The position numbers were made by a program, and so were the translations under genes. The notes under the pieces were generated by a model that was not told the origin of the DNA, made no database searches, and saw only the letters and a list, made by a program, of their open reading frames with translations. A stretch of DNA of 42,406 nt, taken from Actinomycetota bacterium (GTDB lineage Bacteria > Actinomycetota > Actinomycetes > Nanopelagicales > Nanopelagicaceae). How positions within the stretch are numbered: the stretch's first letter is position 1; each line of letters starts with the position of its first letter. This document shows positions 18,301-26,306 of this stretch, piece by piece. The stretch spans positions 1 to 42,406 of the forward strand of contig CANBRH010000006.1 of NCBI GenBank assembly GCA_947371865.1. Reading direction: 5' to 3'.

Positions 18301-18438
18301 ATCAGTTGATCCAGTATCTACCGCGAGAATTCGATCGACAGGACGGCTTTGGTTTGTAAGTGCAGCAATGACATCTGGAATCCAGGTGGCGCCATCATGC
18401 GAAACGACGATGGCCGTAACAAAAAATTTGTCAGTCAT
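15322..18438 (-). CDS. Large membrane glycosyltransferase, GT2 family
   Basis: A 1038-residue protein. Residues 1-260 form a GT-A domain: VTAIVVSHDGATWIPDVI at the start, the metal-binding HDDC at 105-108, and FRDDVDLGWR at 206-215. About twelve hydrophobic segments follow between roughly 265 and 840, then an extracytoplasmic region and a last membrane segment near residue 1015 (LLSVQLLVLLTVAVLALP) with a basic tail. It probably transfers a sugar during cell-envelope polymer synthesis; donor and acceptor are unknown. It is coupled to the DUF5719 gene. The ATG at 18438 has only a weak GGGTGA upstream. Confidence 0.82.
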   Translation of the reverse strand: MTDKFFVTAIVVSHDGATWIPDVIAALTNQSRPVDRILAVDTGSTDASVTFLTKAGISVLPVARDIGFGGAIDRALAEHPPIALDPAFAKGNLGVEKEEWLWFIHDDCAPSLDALENLLEAVEDRPNVAIAGPKLRGWYDRNHLLEIGISIAGNGSRWTGLERREQDQGQHDGSNNEVLSVSTAAMLAKRSVFEDIGGFDPNLALFRDDVDLGWRVQVAGFSAICVTEAICFHAEASASERRAVDVSEAFLHRPLLLDRRNAAYVLLANSSWWTLPWISIQLVISAGIRALYNLLAKLPGYAADELAAVVLLLIKPADLIQARKERKSHRMLSPRVVTRFIPPRSSQFRATRERIAARFMSGLGRESFAQESAITQSYSDLDLVDENLEDIESMPLHRPSIWKNVRSHPLFLSLFFITLISTIASRGRFGPLSGGSLPASPSGAMDLIRNYLESWHQVGLGSAVASPPWLLVIGLGSLLTLGSATTFITILFWLTPPLAMFIAYRAFKRLYVQTRTALIGGVLYALSPVVWAAINQGRLGTIVIVLLAPILISVVPRSVELDSVTWRKIYAVALLAGAISAASALFLLLWTLGSGLFLSTSLWNLRKAAHEGNFLFKVESWLTTSVKRRIALTFIPGFLTFPWSASLLLHPTQFLMEPGIPMDSAMRWSLLLMNPGGKSGMPIWLIAPGIIFLLVALLSESNRNWAIASSIFLALSLVFGSLVIQAHGSVSNVWTGSLLLFAQFCAFIPVLRSADRLLPNLRSSHFGLGHITVAIVTVFCVISASVSAVWIVVAGANSNVQANRTSVIPAFVESLAQTDAKPKTLVVRKNGNQIQYFISRGTDLTLGEPDVSVPPSLEVQAAIRDLLGGAGLTSSKQIGENGIQYLYMEIPLDEVLVRVIDGQGGFTRTSSTKDGIVWRVVGSSPRVLFTDIHGVKKLLVSGDIGAVDKVPSAGTVTLAEKFDTRWHLIHNGISVPLQRSTSGLPLFSVPGPGDITILHDGTSRRALLSVQLLVLLTVAVLALPAGRRRREVPIEEIA

Positions 18439-18523
18439 CGCGATGGTTCACCCACTTTAGCTCTCGCACCACCCGCGGGCGTCTTGGATTTAAATCTTCG
18501 CGGATAAGACTACAGAGAGAAGA

Positions 18524-18799
18524 TTAGGCCGAACGTCGCTTCAAGCGGCGGCGCTCACGCTCGGAAAGTCCACCCCAAATTCCGAAACGCTCGTCATGAG
18601 CTAGGGCGTATTCCAAGCACTCGGAGCGAACATCGCAGGAGAGGCAGACCCGTTTGGCTTCACGAGTAGATCCGCCTTTTTCGGGAAAGAAAGCCTCAGG
18701 ATCGGTCTGGGCACAGAGCGCATGCTCTTGCCAAGATGGATCTCCAGTTCCGCTTCCAGGGTGTCCAATTTCAATTCCCAAGGGGCGAATTTCTGACAT
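18524..18799 (-). CDS. whiB2: WhiB-family transcription factor, WhiB2/WhmD type
   Basis: A septation and sporulation regulator in Streptomyces (WhiB) and a division regulator in mycobacteria (WhmD). The 91-residue product has cluster cysteines at 29, 52, 55 and 61, GIWGG at 73-77 and a basic tail (RERRRLKRRSA). ATG 18799 is chosen because TTAGGAG lies 8-9 nt upstream; the longer ORF from 18820 has no such site. Neighbours match the whiB2 block of M. tuberculosis (Rv3257c-Rv3264c), although the fbiA/fbiB genes of that block are absent here. Confidence 0.93.
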   Translation of the reverse strand: MSEIRPLGIEIGHPGSGTGDPSWQEHALCAQTDPEAFFPEKGGSTREAKRVCLSCDVRSECLEYALAHDERFGIWGGLSERERRRLKRRSA

Positions 18800-18854
18800 C
18801 GTGAATTCTCCTAATGGCATGAGCTACCTCGTGCTGGTAACTTGGACTAGACGA

Positions 18855-18883
18855 ATTACACGCTTGTAATCCCTCATAGTCAA
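18855..18883 (-). promoter_or_regulatory. Sigma-70-type promoter of whiB2 with an overlapping palindrome
   Basis: On the minus strand TTGACT (18883-18878) is followed by exactly 17 bp and TGTAAT (18860-18855), a near-consensus vegetative promoter. The -10 hexamer is one arm of an inverted repeat, ATTACA-N4-TGTAAT (18855-18870), so a dimeric regulator could block or assist the polymerase here. The predicted leader is about 45-50 nt and includes the ribosome binding site. Confidence 0.6.
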
Positions 18884-18938
18884 GTCCGATAGCGGGAAAA
18901 CATGTCAATTTCAGGTTAATTCGTGAAATAACGGGGGT

Positions 18939-19907
18939 TTAGAAACCTAAGTAGCAAGAATTCCCTAAAGTCCCAGCAGGCACTTGACAACCATTGGCAA
19001 CGTAAGAATTTCGGAGCACAGTTCCAGAGCCGATCACTGCACCAGCACCAATATTGGAGCCTTCGATGATGCAGTCGGTTCCAATAAGTGCGCCCCTGCC
19101 GATGGTCGAGCCGACACTTATTTTCGTGCCATCACCGACGATGGCTCCCGGGGCTACAAGGAAATCTCCTTGGTGGGCAGGGGTGGCCGCTGACTCAACA
19201 ACACCTAACACCAAGTCTTGCGAGGCTTTGATCAAGGCAGTTGGAGTGCCTATATCTAGCCAATAAGAGCCATCGACATAGCCAAAAACTCGTCGAGAAT
19301 CTACCAGCAACGTTGGAAATGTTTCCCTTTCGACGCTTACTACTTTCCCATCGGGAATCTCATTAATGACGTCCCGATTGAATACGTAGCAACCCGCATT
19401 AATAATGTTGGTCGGAGGCTTTTCCATTTTTTCATTAAATGCAATAACTCGATCTCCGACAAGCTCTACGGCTCCATACGCACGCGCATCGGGAACGCTG
19501 GTTAAATACAGAGTCACGTCGGCTTCACGATTAATATGAAATTCAATTTGGCCAGCTAGATCATGACCACTCAGCACATCACCGTTAAAAATTATGACTG
19601 GCCCAGTTCCGCTCAGCGAACTGCTGGCATGGCGAATTGCTCCGCCGGTACCTAAAGCCTGCGTTTCGATCGAGTATTTGATGGAAATTCCAAATGCGGA
19701 ACCATCGCCGAAATGTGGCTGGAAAAGTTCGGCCAAGAATGAGGTGGCTAAAACTATTTCTGAGACTCCTGCTTCCCGGGCTCTCACTATTTGGTGCTCG
19801 ATAAACGGAACGCCGGCAACGTTGAGCATCGGTTTTGGAGTCGTTTTGGTCAATGGGTGAAGCCTTGTGCCCATACCGCCAACTAAGAGGATGGCCGAGT
19901 AAGTCAC
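18939..19907 (-). CDS. Sugar-1-phosphate nucleotidyltransferase (Rv3264c-like)
   Basis: Makes an NDP-sugar from NTP and a sugar 1-phosphate; by position it corresponds to the mannose-1-phosphate guanylyltransferase Rv3264c. The 322 residues begin with the nucleotide-binding loop GGMGTRLHPLT (10-20) and Lys25, then the metal-binding FNGDVLSG, and end with a left-handed beta-helix of hexapeptide repeats (about 245-315, IVGDGTKISVGSTIG and following). GTG 19907 lies 3 nt after the dapC stop. With the phosphomannomutase in the same block, a GDP-mannose supply route is plausible, but the nucleotide used is not proven. Confidence 0.87.
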   Translation of the reverse strand: MTYSAILLVGGMGTRLHPLTKTTPKPMLNVAGVPFIEHQIVRAREAGVSEIVLATSFLAELFQPHFGDGSAFGISIKYSIETQALGTGGAIRHASSSLSGTGPVIIFNGDVLSGHDLAGQIEFHINREADVTLYLTSVPDARAYGAVELVGDRVIAFNEKMEKPPTNIINAGCYVFNRDVINEIPDGKVVSVERETFPTLLVDSRRVFGYVDGSYWLDIGTPTALIKASQDLVLGVVESAATPAHQGDFLVAPGAIVGDGTKISVGSTIGRGALIGTDCIIEGSNIGAGAVIGSGTVLRNSYVANGCQVPAGTLGNSCYLGF

Positions 19908-19910
19908 TGG

Positions 19911-20972
19911 TTAAGCACCGTGCAATCGTGCAACCGCCTGCGCAATTGCAGCGTCAGTTGACGTCAATGCGACGCGGATAAAACGTGCCGAGTTTTCTCC
20001 GTAAAAACTGCCTGGTGTGGCCAATATTCCTCGGTCAGCCAACCACGAGACTGAATCCCAATCTGATTCATCTCGCGTGCACCAAATGTAAAGACCTGAT
20101 TCGGTGAAGTGAACCTGAAAACCAGCCTTTTCCAGAGCTGGTTGCAGCACATCGCGGCGGGCGCGATATCTAACCGCTTGTTCGGCAACGTGAATCTCGT
20201 CAGCGAGAGCCACCGTCATGGCTCGCTGAACCGGAAATGGCACCATCATGCCAGCGTGCTTTCGGACTTCTCTAATCTGAGCAATGAGTTCAGGATCGCC
20301 GATGAGAATCCCGGCTCGATAGCCCGCAAGATTGGAACGTTTAGATAACGAATGTACGGCTAAGAGATTCCGATTATCTCCCGCTGCAATTTTCAAAATT
20401 GAATTTGCTTCTTTAGACGCTGGGAAACTGAGATAACACTCGTCGCTGGCAATACAGGTTCCGGTGCGACGCGAGTAATCCACAACAGCCCTGAGTTCAG
20501 CATCTGAATGAACTCTTCCGGTCGGATTGGACGGTGAATTTATCCATGCTAAATCTGCATCGGGCCAAGTGGCGGCATCTAAGGCGACTGGGATCGCCTG
20601 CGAATTGGCGATGAGAGCGCCCACCAAATAAGTCGGGTAGGCAACTTCGGGATACAAAACTGTTTTTGCCTGAAGAAAAGTCGGTAGCCAGGCGACAAGT
20701 TCTTTGGAACCAATAGTTGGTAGCACATCGAAATCACCTTGGACGCCCAAGATTTCGATTGCCCAAGTGCGCATCGCGGCACGTAATTCCGGCGTACCAA
20801 TAGTCACTGGATAACTGGGCGAATTGGCAGATTCGATGAGCGCCTGTTGAATAAAACCTGGCGTTGGATCTACCGGCGTTCCTTGCGAGAGATCGATAAT
20901 TCCATCAGGGTGCGTTCTAGCCTTTGCTCCGTAGGGAGCCAGACGATCCCATGGAAAATCAGGGAGTTTGAT
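19911..20972 (-). CDS. dapC: N-succinyldiaminopimelate aminotransferase DapC; non-canonical start
   Basis: PLP-dependent class I aminotransferase of the succinylase branch of lysine/diaminopimelate synthesis; dapD is also in this window. Lys211 in SLSKRSNLAGYR is the likely PLP lysine, with SPSNPTGR and SDECY upstream. The first AUG/GUG/UUG in frame is the GTG at 20807, but it would remove 55 residues that plainly belong to the protein (LPDFPWDRLAPYGAKA, then LSQGTPVDP). The frame is open back to the ferredoxin stop at 20978-20976. The best-placed start is ATC at 20972, behind AAAGAG; CTG 20942 or readthrough from the ferredoxin are alternatives. The coordinate is therefore provisional, the gene identity is not. 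Confidence 0.85.
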   Translation of the reverse strand: MKLPDFPWDRLAPYGAKARTHPDGIIDLSQGTPVDPTPGFIQQALIESANSPSYPVTIGTPELRAAMRTWAIEILGVQGDFDVLPTIGSKELVAWLPTFLQAKTVLYPEVAYPTYLVGALIANSQAIPVALDAATWPDADLAWINSPSNPTGRVHSDAELRAVVDYSRRTGTCIASDECYLSFPASKEANSILKIAAGDNRNLLAVHSLSKRSNLAGYRAGILIGDPELIAQIREVRKHAGMMVPFPVQRAMTVALADEIHVAEQAVRYRARRDVLQPALEKAGFQVHFTESGLYIWCTRDESDWDSVSWLADRGILATPGSFYGENSARFIRVALTSTDAAIAQAVARLHGA

Positions 20973-20975
20973 TTC

Positions 20976-21299
20976 TTACTCTTTGGTTTGAATGGGCAAA
21001 GAGGTAATTTTGTTGTGGTCCGTGCCAGTTTGACCAACTTTGCTGGCGCCACCAGGAGAACCGATTTCAACAAAAAATTCGCTATTGACTGGGCCGTACT
21101 CTTTCCATTGCGAAGGAATATCATCTTCGTAATAGATAGCTTCTACGGGACAGACGGGCTCACATGCACCGCAGTCAACGCATTCATCAGGTTGGATGTA
21201 GAGCATTCGATTGCCCTCGTAGATGCAATCAACTGGACACTCCTCGATACAGGACTTGTCTTTGACGTCGACACAAGGTTCGGCAATTACGTAGGTCAC
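20976..21299 (-). CDS. fdxA: 7Fe (3Fe-4S/4Fe-4S) ferredoxin
   Basis: A small electron carrier of 107 residues. The first cluster motif is CVDVKDKSCIEECPVDC and the second CVDCGACEPVCP, giving one 3Fe-4S and one 4Fe-4S cluster, followed by the usual C-terminal helix and GSPGGASK segment. GTG 21299 has a strong GGAGGAG about 6 nt upstream. Ferredoxin beside dapC is a conserved actinobacterial arrangement (Rv1177/Rv1178). Its TAA is in the same frame as dapC. Confidence 0.95.
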   Translation of the reverse strand: MTYVIAEPCVDVKDKSCIEECPVDCIYEGNRMLYIQPDECVDCGACEPVCPVEAIYYEDDIPSQWKEYGPVNSEFFVEIGSPGGASKVGQTGTDHNKITSLPIQTKE

Positions 21300-21391
21300 G
21301 TTCGCTCCTCCAAAGAATTACATTTAGGTTTCTAAACACTGCCTGACTGCTCTTAAGGGTACAGAATAGGGCTACACGAGGGGAGGATGAC

Positions 21392-22336
21392 ATGGTTGCT
21401 CGAATTTTGGACACGCTGACTAGCAGCGTCGGCTCTCGCGTCACCATCCGATTGCACGATCCCGAAGGCGGGTTTCGCGACCTGCTGGGGATCCTAGAGA
21501 GCCCCTCCACGGTCAGAAAGAGAGATGGATCACTTGCATCCTTTCGCTGGCAAGATATTTTCGTTTGGAAAGTGATTCCTGAGAAGAATCATCTGGCCGG
21601 AACTGGTTCACCTCGTTCGCTACGCATTATGGAATTAGAAGATTTAGCCGAAGCCACCTGGCCCGCCTCGGAAATCGAAGATTTTGGGCATTGGCGCTTT
21701 CGTGCAGGTTCGGGCTTTACCCGCAGGGCTAATTCAGTTCGCCCTCGTGGAAAGGCTCCATATGGAGAACCAGGTCACGAGTTAGGAAAGAGCCTTGATC
21801 ACGTAGTCCAGTTTTATGCCGAGCGCGGCTTGCCCCCTATTTTTCATCTCGCCCTTCCGGTCTATTCCGAGCTGGATGATTTGCTCGAAGAATATGGTTG
21901 GAAAACTTCGATTGAAGCCCACGTCATGGTTGCCGATCGCCGAACTTTTGAGAATTTTCATTTTCGCCGCGGCAATTACTTTATTCACGTTCTCAATCAA
22001 CCCAGCGATCGATGGCTGGATATACAGGGAGATCGCCAGGGCAAAGCCATTATGGCCTCGTACCCTTCACAGTACGTGGCCATCGAAATCGACGGGGCTT
22101 GGGTGGCTGCCGGCCGCATTTCGGATGTGAATCAGTGGGGCGTGATCTCTCGTCTTTATGTTCAACCTGAATTTCGCCTAACTGGACTAGCAGTTGAAAT
22201 TCTCTGCCAACTTATCGCGCATAGTCGCGCTGATAAATTTATGTTGCAAGTAGATATTGAGAATGGCTCCGCAATCTCGTTATATGAAAAATTTGAATTC
22301 CAAGTCCATCACAATTATCGATATCGCCAATTGTGA
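21392..22336 (+). CDS. GNAT acetyltransferase, Rv0428c/Cg3035 family
   Basis: A 314-residue protein with an SH3-like N-terminal barrel (about 1-62, GSRVTIRLHDPEGG..RDLLGILES) joined to a C-terminal GNAT fold (about 95-314). The acetyl-CoA segment is degenerate: VISRLYVQPEFRLTGLAVEIL stands where R/QxxGxG/A is expected. The architecture matches the actinobacterial Rv0428c/Cg3035 family. The substrate is unknown. ATG 21392 has GGGGAGG upstream. The TGA overlaps the cysS GTG as GTGA, so the two genes are coupled. Confidence 0.8.
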   Translation: MVARILDTLTSSVGSRVTIRLHDPEGGFRDLLGILESPSTVRKRDGSLASFRWQDIFVWKVIPEKNHLAGTGSPRSLRIMELEDLAEATWPASEIEDFGHWRFRAGSGFTRRANSVRPRGKAPYGEPGHELGKSLDHVVQFYAERGLPPIFHLALPVYSELDDLLEEYGWKTSIEAHVMVADRRTFENFHFRRGNYFIHVLNQPSDRWLDIQGDRQGKAIMASYPSQYVAIEIDGAWVAAGRISDVNQWGVISRLYVQPEFRLTGLAVEILCQLIAHSRADKFMLQVDIENGSAISLYEKFEFQVHHNYRYRQL

Positions 22337-23754
22337 AGACTTCACTTCGCCTGTACGACACTAAAACCCGAGCAGTTCACAACGTGGCGGCGGCCAATGA
22401 CAAACATGTGAAGATATATTGCTGCGGGCCCACGGTTTATCGCGATGCCCATGTTGGCAATTTGCGAACCTTCCTGCTCAGCGATCTGATTGTTCGAATT
22501 TTGAATTTTCGAGATGTGCCGGTTTATGTGGTCCAAAACATCACTGATGTTGGGCACATGAACGAAAACTTCATCGCCGGCAACATTGTTGAAAGCACGG
22601 AAGATAAAATGTTGGAAGAAGCCAACCGCAGGCACATTCCTGCACTGGCTATTGCTCGAGAATTCGAAGCAAAATTCCATGCCGATTTAGCTTTGCTCAA
22701 TATCAGCCCCGCAAATCTCTACCCTCGGGCGAGCGAAACGATTGATTTGATGATCGCAGCCATTACAAAATTGCTCGCCAGCGGCAATGCTTATCAGGGA
22801 ACGGACGAAAGCATTTACTTCGCTGCCAACTCATTTCCCGACTACGGCGCAATCAGTGGCAATCGCCTCGGAGCGCTAAAGCCTGGTCATCGCTACGAAT
22901 ACGTAGATGATGGCGCCAAGAAATTTCATGCCGATTGGGCCCTATGGAAACGAGCACATAATCGAACTGAGATGGTCTGGGAAACCCCATGGGGAGACGG
23001 ATTTCCTGGTTGGCACATTGAATGCTCTGCGATGTCGATGGAGTATTTACAGGGTCATGTCGATCTTCATTTAGGTGGTATCGATTTACGATTCCCCCAC
23101 CACGAAAATGAACGGGCCCAATCTAATTCTTTACTTGCGGGCAAAGAGGCAGTAGATCACTGGGTTCACGGCGAACATCTTCTCTTTGAAGGACGAAAAA
23201 TGTCCAAGAGCGCGGGGAATGTTGTGTTAGTGCAAGATCTCCTTGAACGTGGAATAGATCCCCTGGCCCTGCGACTCTGTTTCCTAGAGAACCGTTACCG
23301 AAGTCAGATGGACCTAACCTGGGATGCAATTATTGCTGCGAACACCATGATTCAACGATGGCGCGGGCGAATTTCGGAGTGGAAAAATGGCAGTCCCTCG
23401 GATGAGGTTCTAATCGACCGTGAAGTCGAATCTTTGATCAACGATTTCGAAAATGATTTGGACACCCCGAAAGTATTTCAGCGGTTGCGTGCCCTGGAAA
23501 AAGATCTCGAGCTGACCACTAACACCAAGAGAGAAGTATTTCTTCGCATTGACCAAGTCTTGGGACTCGACCTCGAACGCCCCGAAGCTTTGACGGAGAT
23601 CAGTGCTGAAGTTTCCCAGCTATTAGCCGCACGTGAGCAAGCCCGAGCTGACAAGGACTTTGCACTCAGCGATGAGTTACGAGACAAACTTGCTCTGCTG
23701 AAGATAGAAGTGAGGGATACTGCCGAAGGTCAAAAATGGGATCGAATTTATTAA
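22333..23754 (+). CDS. cysS: Cysteinyl-tRNA synthetase
   Basis: Charges tRNA-Cys. The 473-residue class I synthetase has CGPTVYRDAHVGN (31-43, with the HIGH-like HVGN), HIEC at 228-231, HHENE at 256-260, and KMSKS at 289-293. Zinc ligands Cys31, Cys231, His256 and Glu260 are all present. The GPTVY signature and full length separate it from the related mycothiol ligase MshC, which carries GITPYD. GTG start overlaps the GNAT stop; its TAA is interleaved with that of the convergent DUF6113 gene (TTAA, 23751-23754). Confidence 0.97.
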   Translation: MKTSLRLYDTKTRAVHNVAAANDKHVKIYCCGPTVYRDAHVGNLRTFLLSDLIVRILNFRDVPVYVVQNITDVGHMNENFIAGNIVESTEDKMLEEANRRHIPALAIAREFEAKFHADLALLNISPANLYPRASETIDLMIAAITKLLASGNAYQGTDESIYFAANSFPDYGAISGNRLGALKPGHRYEYVDDGAKKFHADWALWKRAHNRTEMVWETPWGDGFPGWHIECSAMSMEYLQGHVDLHLGGIDLRFPHHENERAQSNSLLAGKEAVDHWVHGEHLLFEGRKMSKSAGNVVLVQDLLERGIDPLALRLCFLENRYRSQMDLTWDAIIAANTMIQRWRGRISEWKNGSPSDEVLIDREVESLINDFENDLDTPKVFQRLRALEKDLELTTNTKREVFLRIDQVLGLDLERPEALTEISAEVSQLLAAREQARADKDFALSDELRDKLALLKIEVRDTAEGQKWDRIY

Positions 23755-24065
23755 ACGCGTTTTAATCCGACTAACACCAGAAGTGAAATTCCGGCTAATA
23801 GGAAAATGTTGCCGGTCGTATTTCCCATCACCAAAATTTCAAAACTCACGCCATGGGTACCTGCACGTAAAACTATTGCAAGCCAGCCTATTGCTGCCGG
23901 CAGTTTCAACCATCGAGAACCGCTGATACTTCCTATGAGGTAAATACCCACTGCTGTTTCTATAAGAGCAAATATCAAACCGACGGGTGGCCAAGCATTA
24001 TGAATAACAAGAGTAGAAAAACCCACCACCACTCCGGCAAAAGTAGCCAGAATCAAACGAACCAT
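23751..24065 (-). CDS. DUF6113 family membrane protein
   Basis: A 104-residue protein with about four hydrophobic segments (around 4-20, 28-47, 53-69 and 83-101). No functional motif is recognised. It starts 2 nt after the mshB stop (TAAGAATG), so it is co-translated with mshB. The mshB-small membrane protein-ferredoxin order is common in actinobacteria; here two plus-strand genes separate it from the ferredoxin. Confidence 0.75.
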   Translation of the reverse strand: MVRLILATFAGVVVGFSTLVIHNAWPPVGLIFALIETAVGIYLIGSISGSRWLKLPAAIGWLAIVLRAGTHGVSFEILVMGNTTGNIFLLAGISLLVLVGLKRV

Positions 24066-24067
24066 TC

Positions 24068-24952
24068 TTAGCGGTCGCTCAAACCTGCGAAGAGGTCAGA
24101 CTCTCGGCCTTGTTCATCCAGATCTCCGGCCAACTCACCTTTAACCAGTGTGTAGTACTCATTTCCCCAGACGTTGAGGCCAACATTATTGGAGAGCGCG
24201 AAAAAGGGACCGTCCACCGAAATTTGAGTCTCGTGTGCTTTCATGGCTGCCATCTTGGCATCGACATACGGCGAACCATCAATAAGCGTGGTGACGAGTT
24301 CATCAGGTTTTGCAAACGGAAGGTCATCGGCACTTTCAGCACCAAAGAAATCCGAGCCAATCTCTTTCATCTTGTCTATTCCAGCTTGAATTACCGAACG
24401 CGGCATCGTGTTCCAATATATTTTGGAAATTTCCCATGGTTGGCCAGCTCCGTGATTGACATCAGCGGCGAGCTCGGCCGCGCGCATAGCCACTCGGTGA
24501 GCCTGAATGTGATCGGGATGGCCGTAGCCACCAAAATCATCGTAAGTAACTAAAACTTGAGGTTTGATTTCACGGATTACCTTGACCAAATCTGCAGCCG
24601 CGGCATCAAGATCTGCCTGCCAGAAAACATCGGATCGATTATTTGGTTCAGTCCCCATCATGCCGCTATCTCGATATTTGCGTTCTGGTGCACCTAAGAA
24701 GCGGTGATCGCTCACACCTAATAACTCCATGGCGGCAGCAAGTTCAGTTTCGCGATGGGTTCCTAGTTGATCAGAATGGGTGCTGGCCAAATGAGCCAAA
24801 TCCACGACCAATACTTCGCCTTCTTCGCCACGCGTGCAGGTAATCAAAGTGACTTGGACGCCTTCAGCAACATATTTGGCCATGGTGGCACCGTTGTTAA
24901 TGGTTTCATCGTCAGGATGAGCATGAACAAGAAGTAAGCGACGATCCGACAT
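24068..24952 (-). CDS. mshB: Mycothiol biosynthesis deacetylase MshB
   Basis: Removes the acetyl group from GlcNAc-inositol in mycothiol synthesis. The 294-residue LmbE-fold enzyme has the zinc motif AHPDDE (11-16, ligands His12 and Asp15) and HPDH at 145-148, which supplies the third ligand. The catalytic Asp is Asp14. CTRGEEGE near residue 40 and THRETEL near 65 are as in MshB. Position next to DUF6113 supports MshB over the paralogous amidase Mca. No clear ribosome binding site is visible before ATG 24952. Confidence 0.92.
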   Translation of the reverse strand: MSDRRLLLVHAHPDDETINNGATMAKYVAEGVQVTLITCTRGEEGEVLVVDLAHLASTHSDQLGTHRETELAAAMELLGVSDHRFLGAPERKYRDSGMMGTEPNNRSDVFWQADLDAAAADLVKVIREIKPQVLVTYDDFGGYGHPDHIQAHRVAMRAAELAADVNHGAGQPWEISKIYWNTMPRSVIQAGIDKMKEIGSDFFGAESADDLPFAKPDELVTTLIDGSPYVDAKMAAMKAHETQISVDGPFFALSNNVGLNVWGNEYYTLVKGELAGDLDEQGRESDLFAGLSDR

Positions 24953-24987
24953 CTGGACTCGATTCTTTTTTGGTATTTATTTTGATG

Positions 24988-26175
24988 TTAATAGATAGGT
25001 AGTGAAGGGTCGATCTGTTTTACCCAAGCGACGACTCCGCCGGCAACATGGGTGGCATCTGCGAATCCTGCTTGTTTTAGGACTGCCAGGCACTCTGCAG
25101 AGCGAACCCCTGATTTGCAGTGCAAAATAATGGGTACATCGTTTGGAAGTGACTCGAGAGCCGAACCATCGATGAATCCTTGCTTGGGTATTAAGGTAGA
25201 ACCAGGAATCTTGACAATGTCCCATTCGCTTGGTTCGCGAACATCGATCAGCATAAATTTCTCGTGGTTATCCATTTTGGCTTTGAGTTCGGTTACAGAG
25301 ATTGTTGAGCCGGTTGCAGCTGCGGCAGCACCTTCAGTGAGCACCCCACAAAACGCCTCGTAATCTGGTAGCAATTCTGTTTGGGTGGGATGGTCGCTGC
25401 AGATAGGACAGTTTGGATCTTTACGCACTTTGATTTTTCGGTATGACATTTCCAAGGCATCGTAAATCATCAAAGAACCAACCAAAGGCTCACCGATTCC
25501 AGCGATCAACTTGATCGCCTCTGTTGTTTGGATTGATCCAATCGATGCACAGAGAACGCCGAGAACGCCACCTTCAGCACAACTCGGAACCATTCCGGGT
25601 GGCGGCGGTTCTGGATATAGGCAGCGATAGCAAGGTCCATACTCAGCCCAAAAAACGCTGGCTTGACCATCAAACCGGTAGATCGAACCCCAAACATATG
25701 GCTTCTTCAAAAGTACGCAAGCATCATTTACTAAGTAGCGCGTTGCAAAATTATCAGTGCCATCAACAACGAGGTCATATTGGGAAAAGATCTCCATGAC
25801 ATTATCGATATCGAGTCGCACATCGTGTATCTGGACATTCACATAAGGATTAATTTCGGCAATGGATTCTTTGGCGCTGAGCGCCTTGCTCTTACCAATA
25901 TCGGATTGACCATGAATAATTTGGCGTTGCAGGTTTGATTCATCGACAACATCGAATTCAACGATGCCGAGTGTGCCAACACCAGCGGCGGCGAGATACA
26001 TCAAAGCTGGGGAACCTAGACCGCCGGCGCCAACGCAGAGCACCTTGGCGTTCATCAACCTACGCTGACCAGCCATACCAACGTCAGGAATGATGAGATG
26101 GCGGCTGTAACGTCGCACCTCATCTACGGTTAAGGCAGGCCCTGGTTCAACCAGAGCAGGTATTGATGTGGGCAC
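24988..26175 (-). CDS. moeZ: Adenylyltransferase/sulfurtransferase MoeZ
   Basis: Activates the C-terminus of sulfur carrier proteins (CysO, MoaD2, ThiS type) and loads sulfur for cysteine, molybdopterin or thiamin synthesis. The 395 residues hold a ThiF/MoeB domain with nucleotide loop GAGGLGSP (49-56), zinc cysteine pairs (CYRC and CPIC) and a C-terminal rhodanese domain with active-site Cys353 (HCKSGVRS). I chose GTG 26175, which has a GAGAG site upstream and gives the usual length; the ORF from 26277 adds an unsupported tail. It corresponds to Rv3206c and is divergent from the TetR gene, also as in M. tuberculosis. Confidence 0.93.
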   Translation of the reverse strand: MPTSIPALVEPGPALTVDEVRRYSRHLIIPDVGMAGQRRLMNAKVLCVGAGGLGSPALMYLAAAGVGTLGIVEFDVVDESNLQRQIIHGQSDIGKSKALSAKESIAEINPYVNVQIHDVRLDIDNVMEIFSQYDLVVDGTDNFATRYLVNDACVLLKKPYVWGSIYRFDGQASVFWAEYGPCYRCLYPEPPPPGMVPSCAEGGVLGVLCASIGSIQTTEAIKLIAGIGEPLVGSLMIYDALEMSYRKIKVRKDPNCPICSDHPTQTELLPDYEAFCGVLTEGAAAAATGSTISVTELKAKMDNHEKFMLIDVREPSEWDIVKIPGSTLIPKQGFIDGSALESLPNDVPIILHCKSGVRSAECLAVLKQAGFADATHVAGGVVAWVKQIDPSLPIY

Positions 26176-26306
26176 GGTCTCTCTTTTCTTCAGTGAGTAC
26201 CTCTGGTAACCCACCCATTTTCGTGGATATTCCCTGCCACCGCAAAACAATGAGCCGTGAGCCCAGAAATCGACCAAAACTCAACTTCACACCCTGTCTA
26301 AGGTCG

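Noticed and set aside
18481..18510. Terminator from GTCTT...AAGAC with the inner palindrome GATTTAAATC, between whiB2 and the glycosyltransferase
   Set aside because: The stem is short, the loop is long and no T run follows; kept only as a note.
19911..20807. dapC starting at GTG 20807
   Set aside because: It would discard 55 in-frame codons that encode the conserved DapC N-terminus; the upstream frame is open to the ferredoxin stop.
22333..23754. Mycothiol ligase MshC instead of CysS
   Set aside because: The GPTVY/HVGN signature, full-length anticodon-binding end and zinc ligands fit CysS; MshC has GITPYD.
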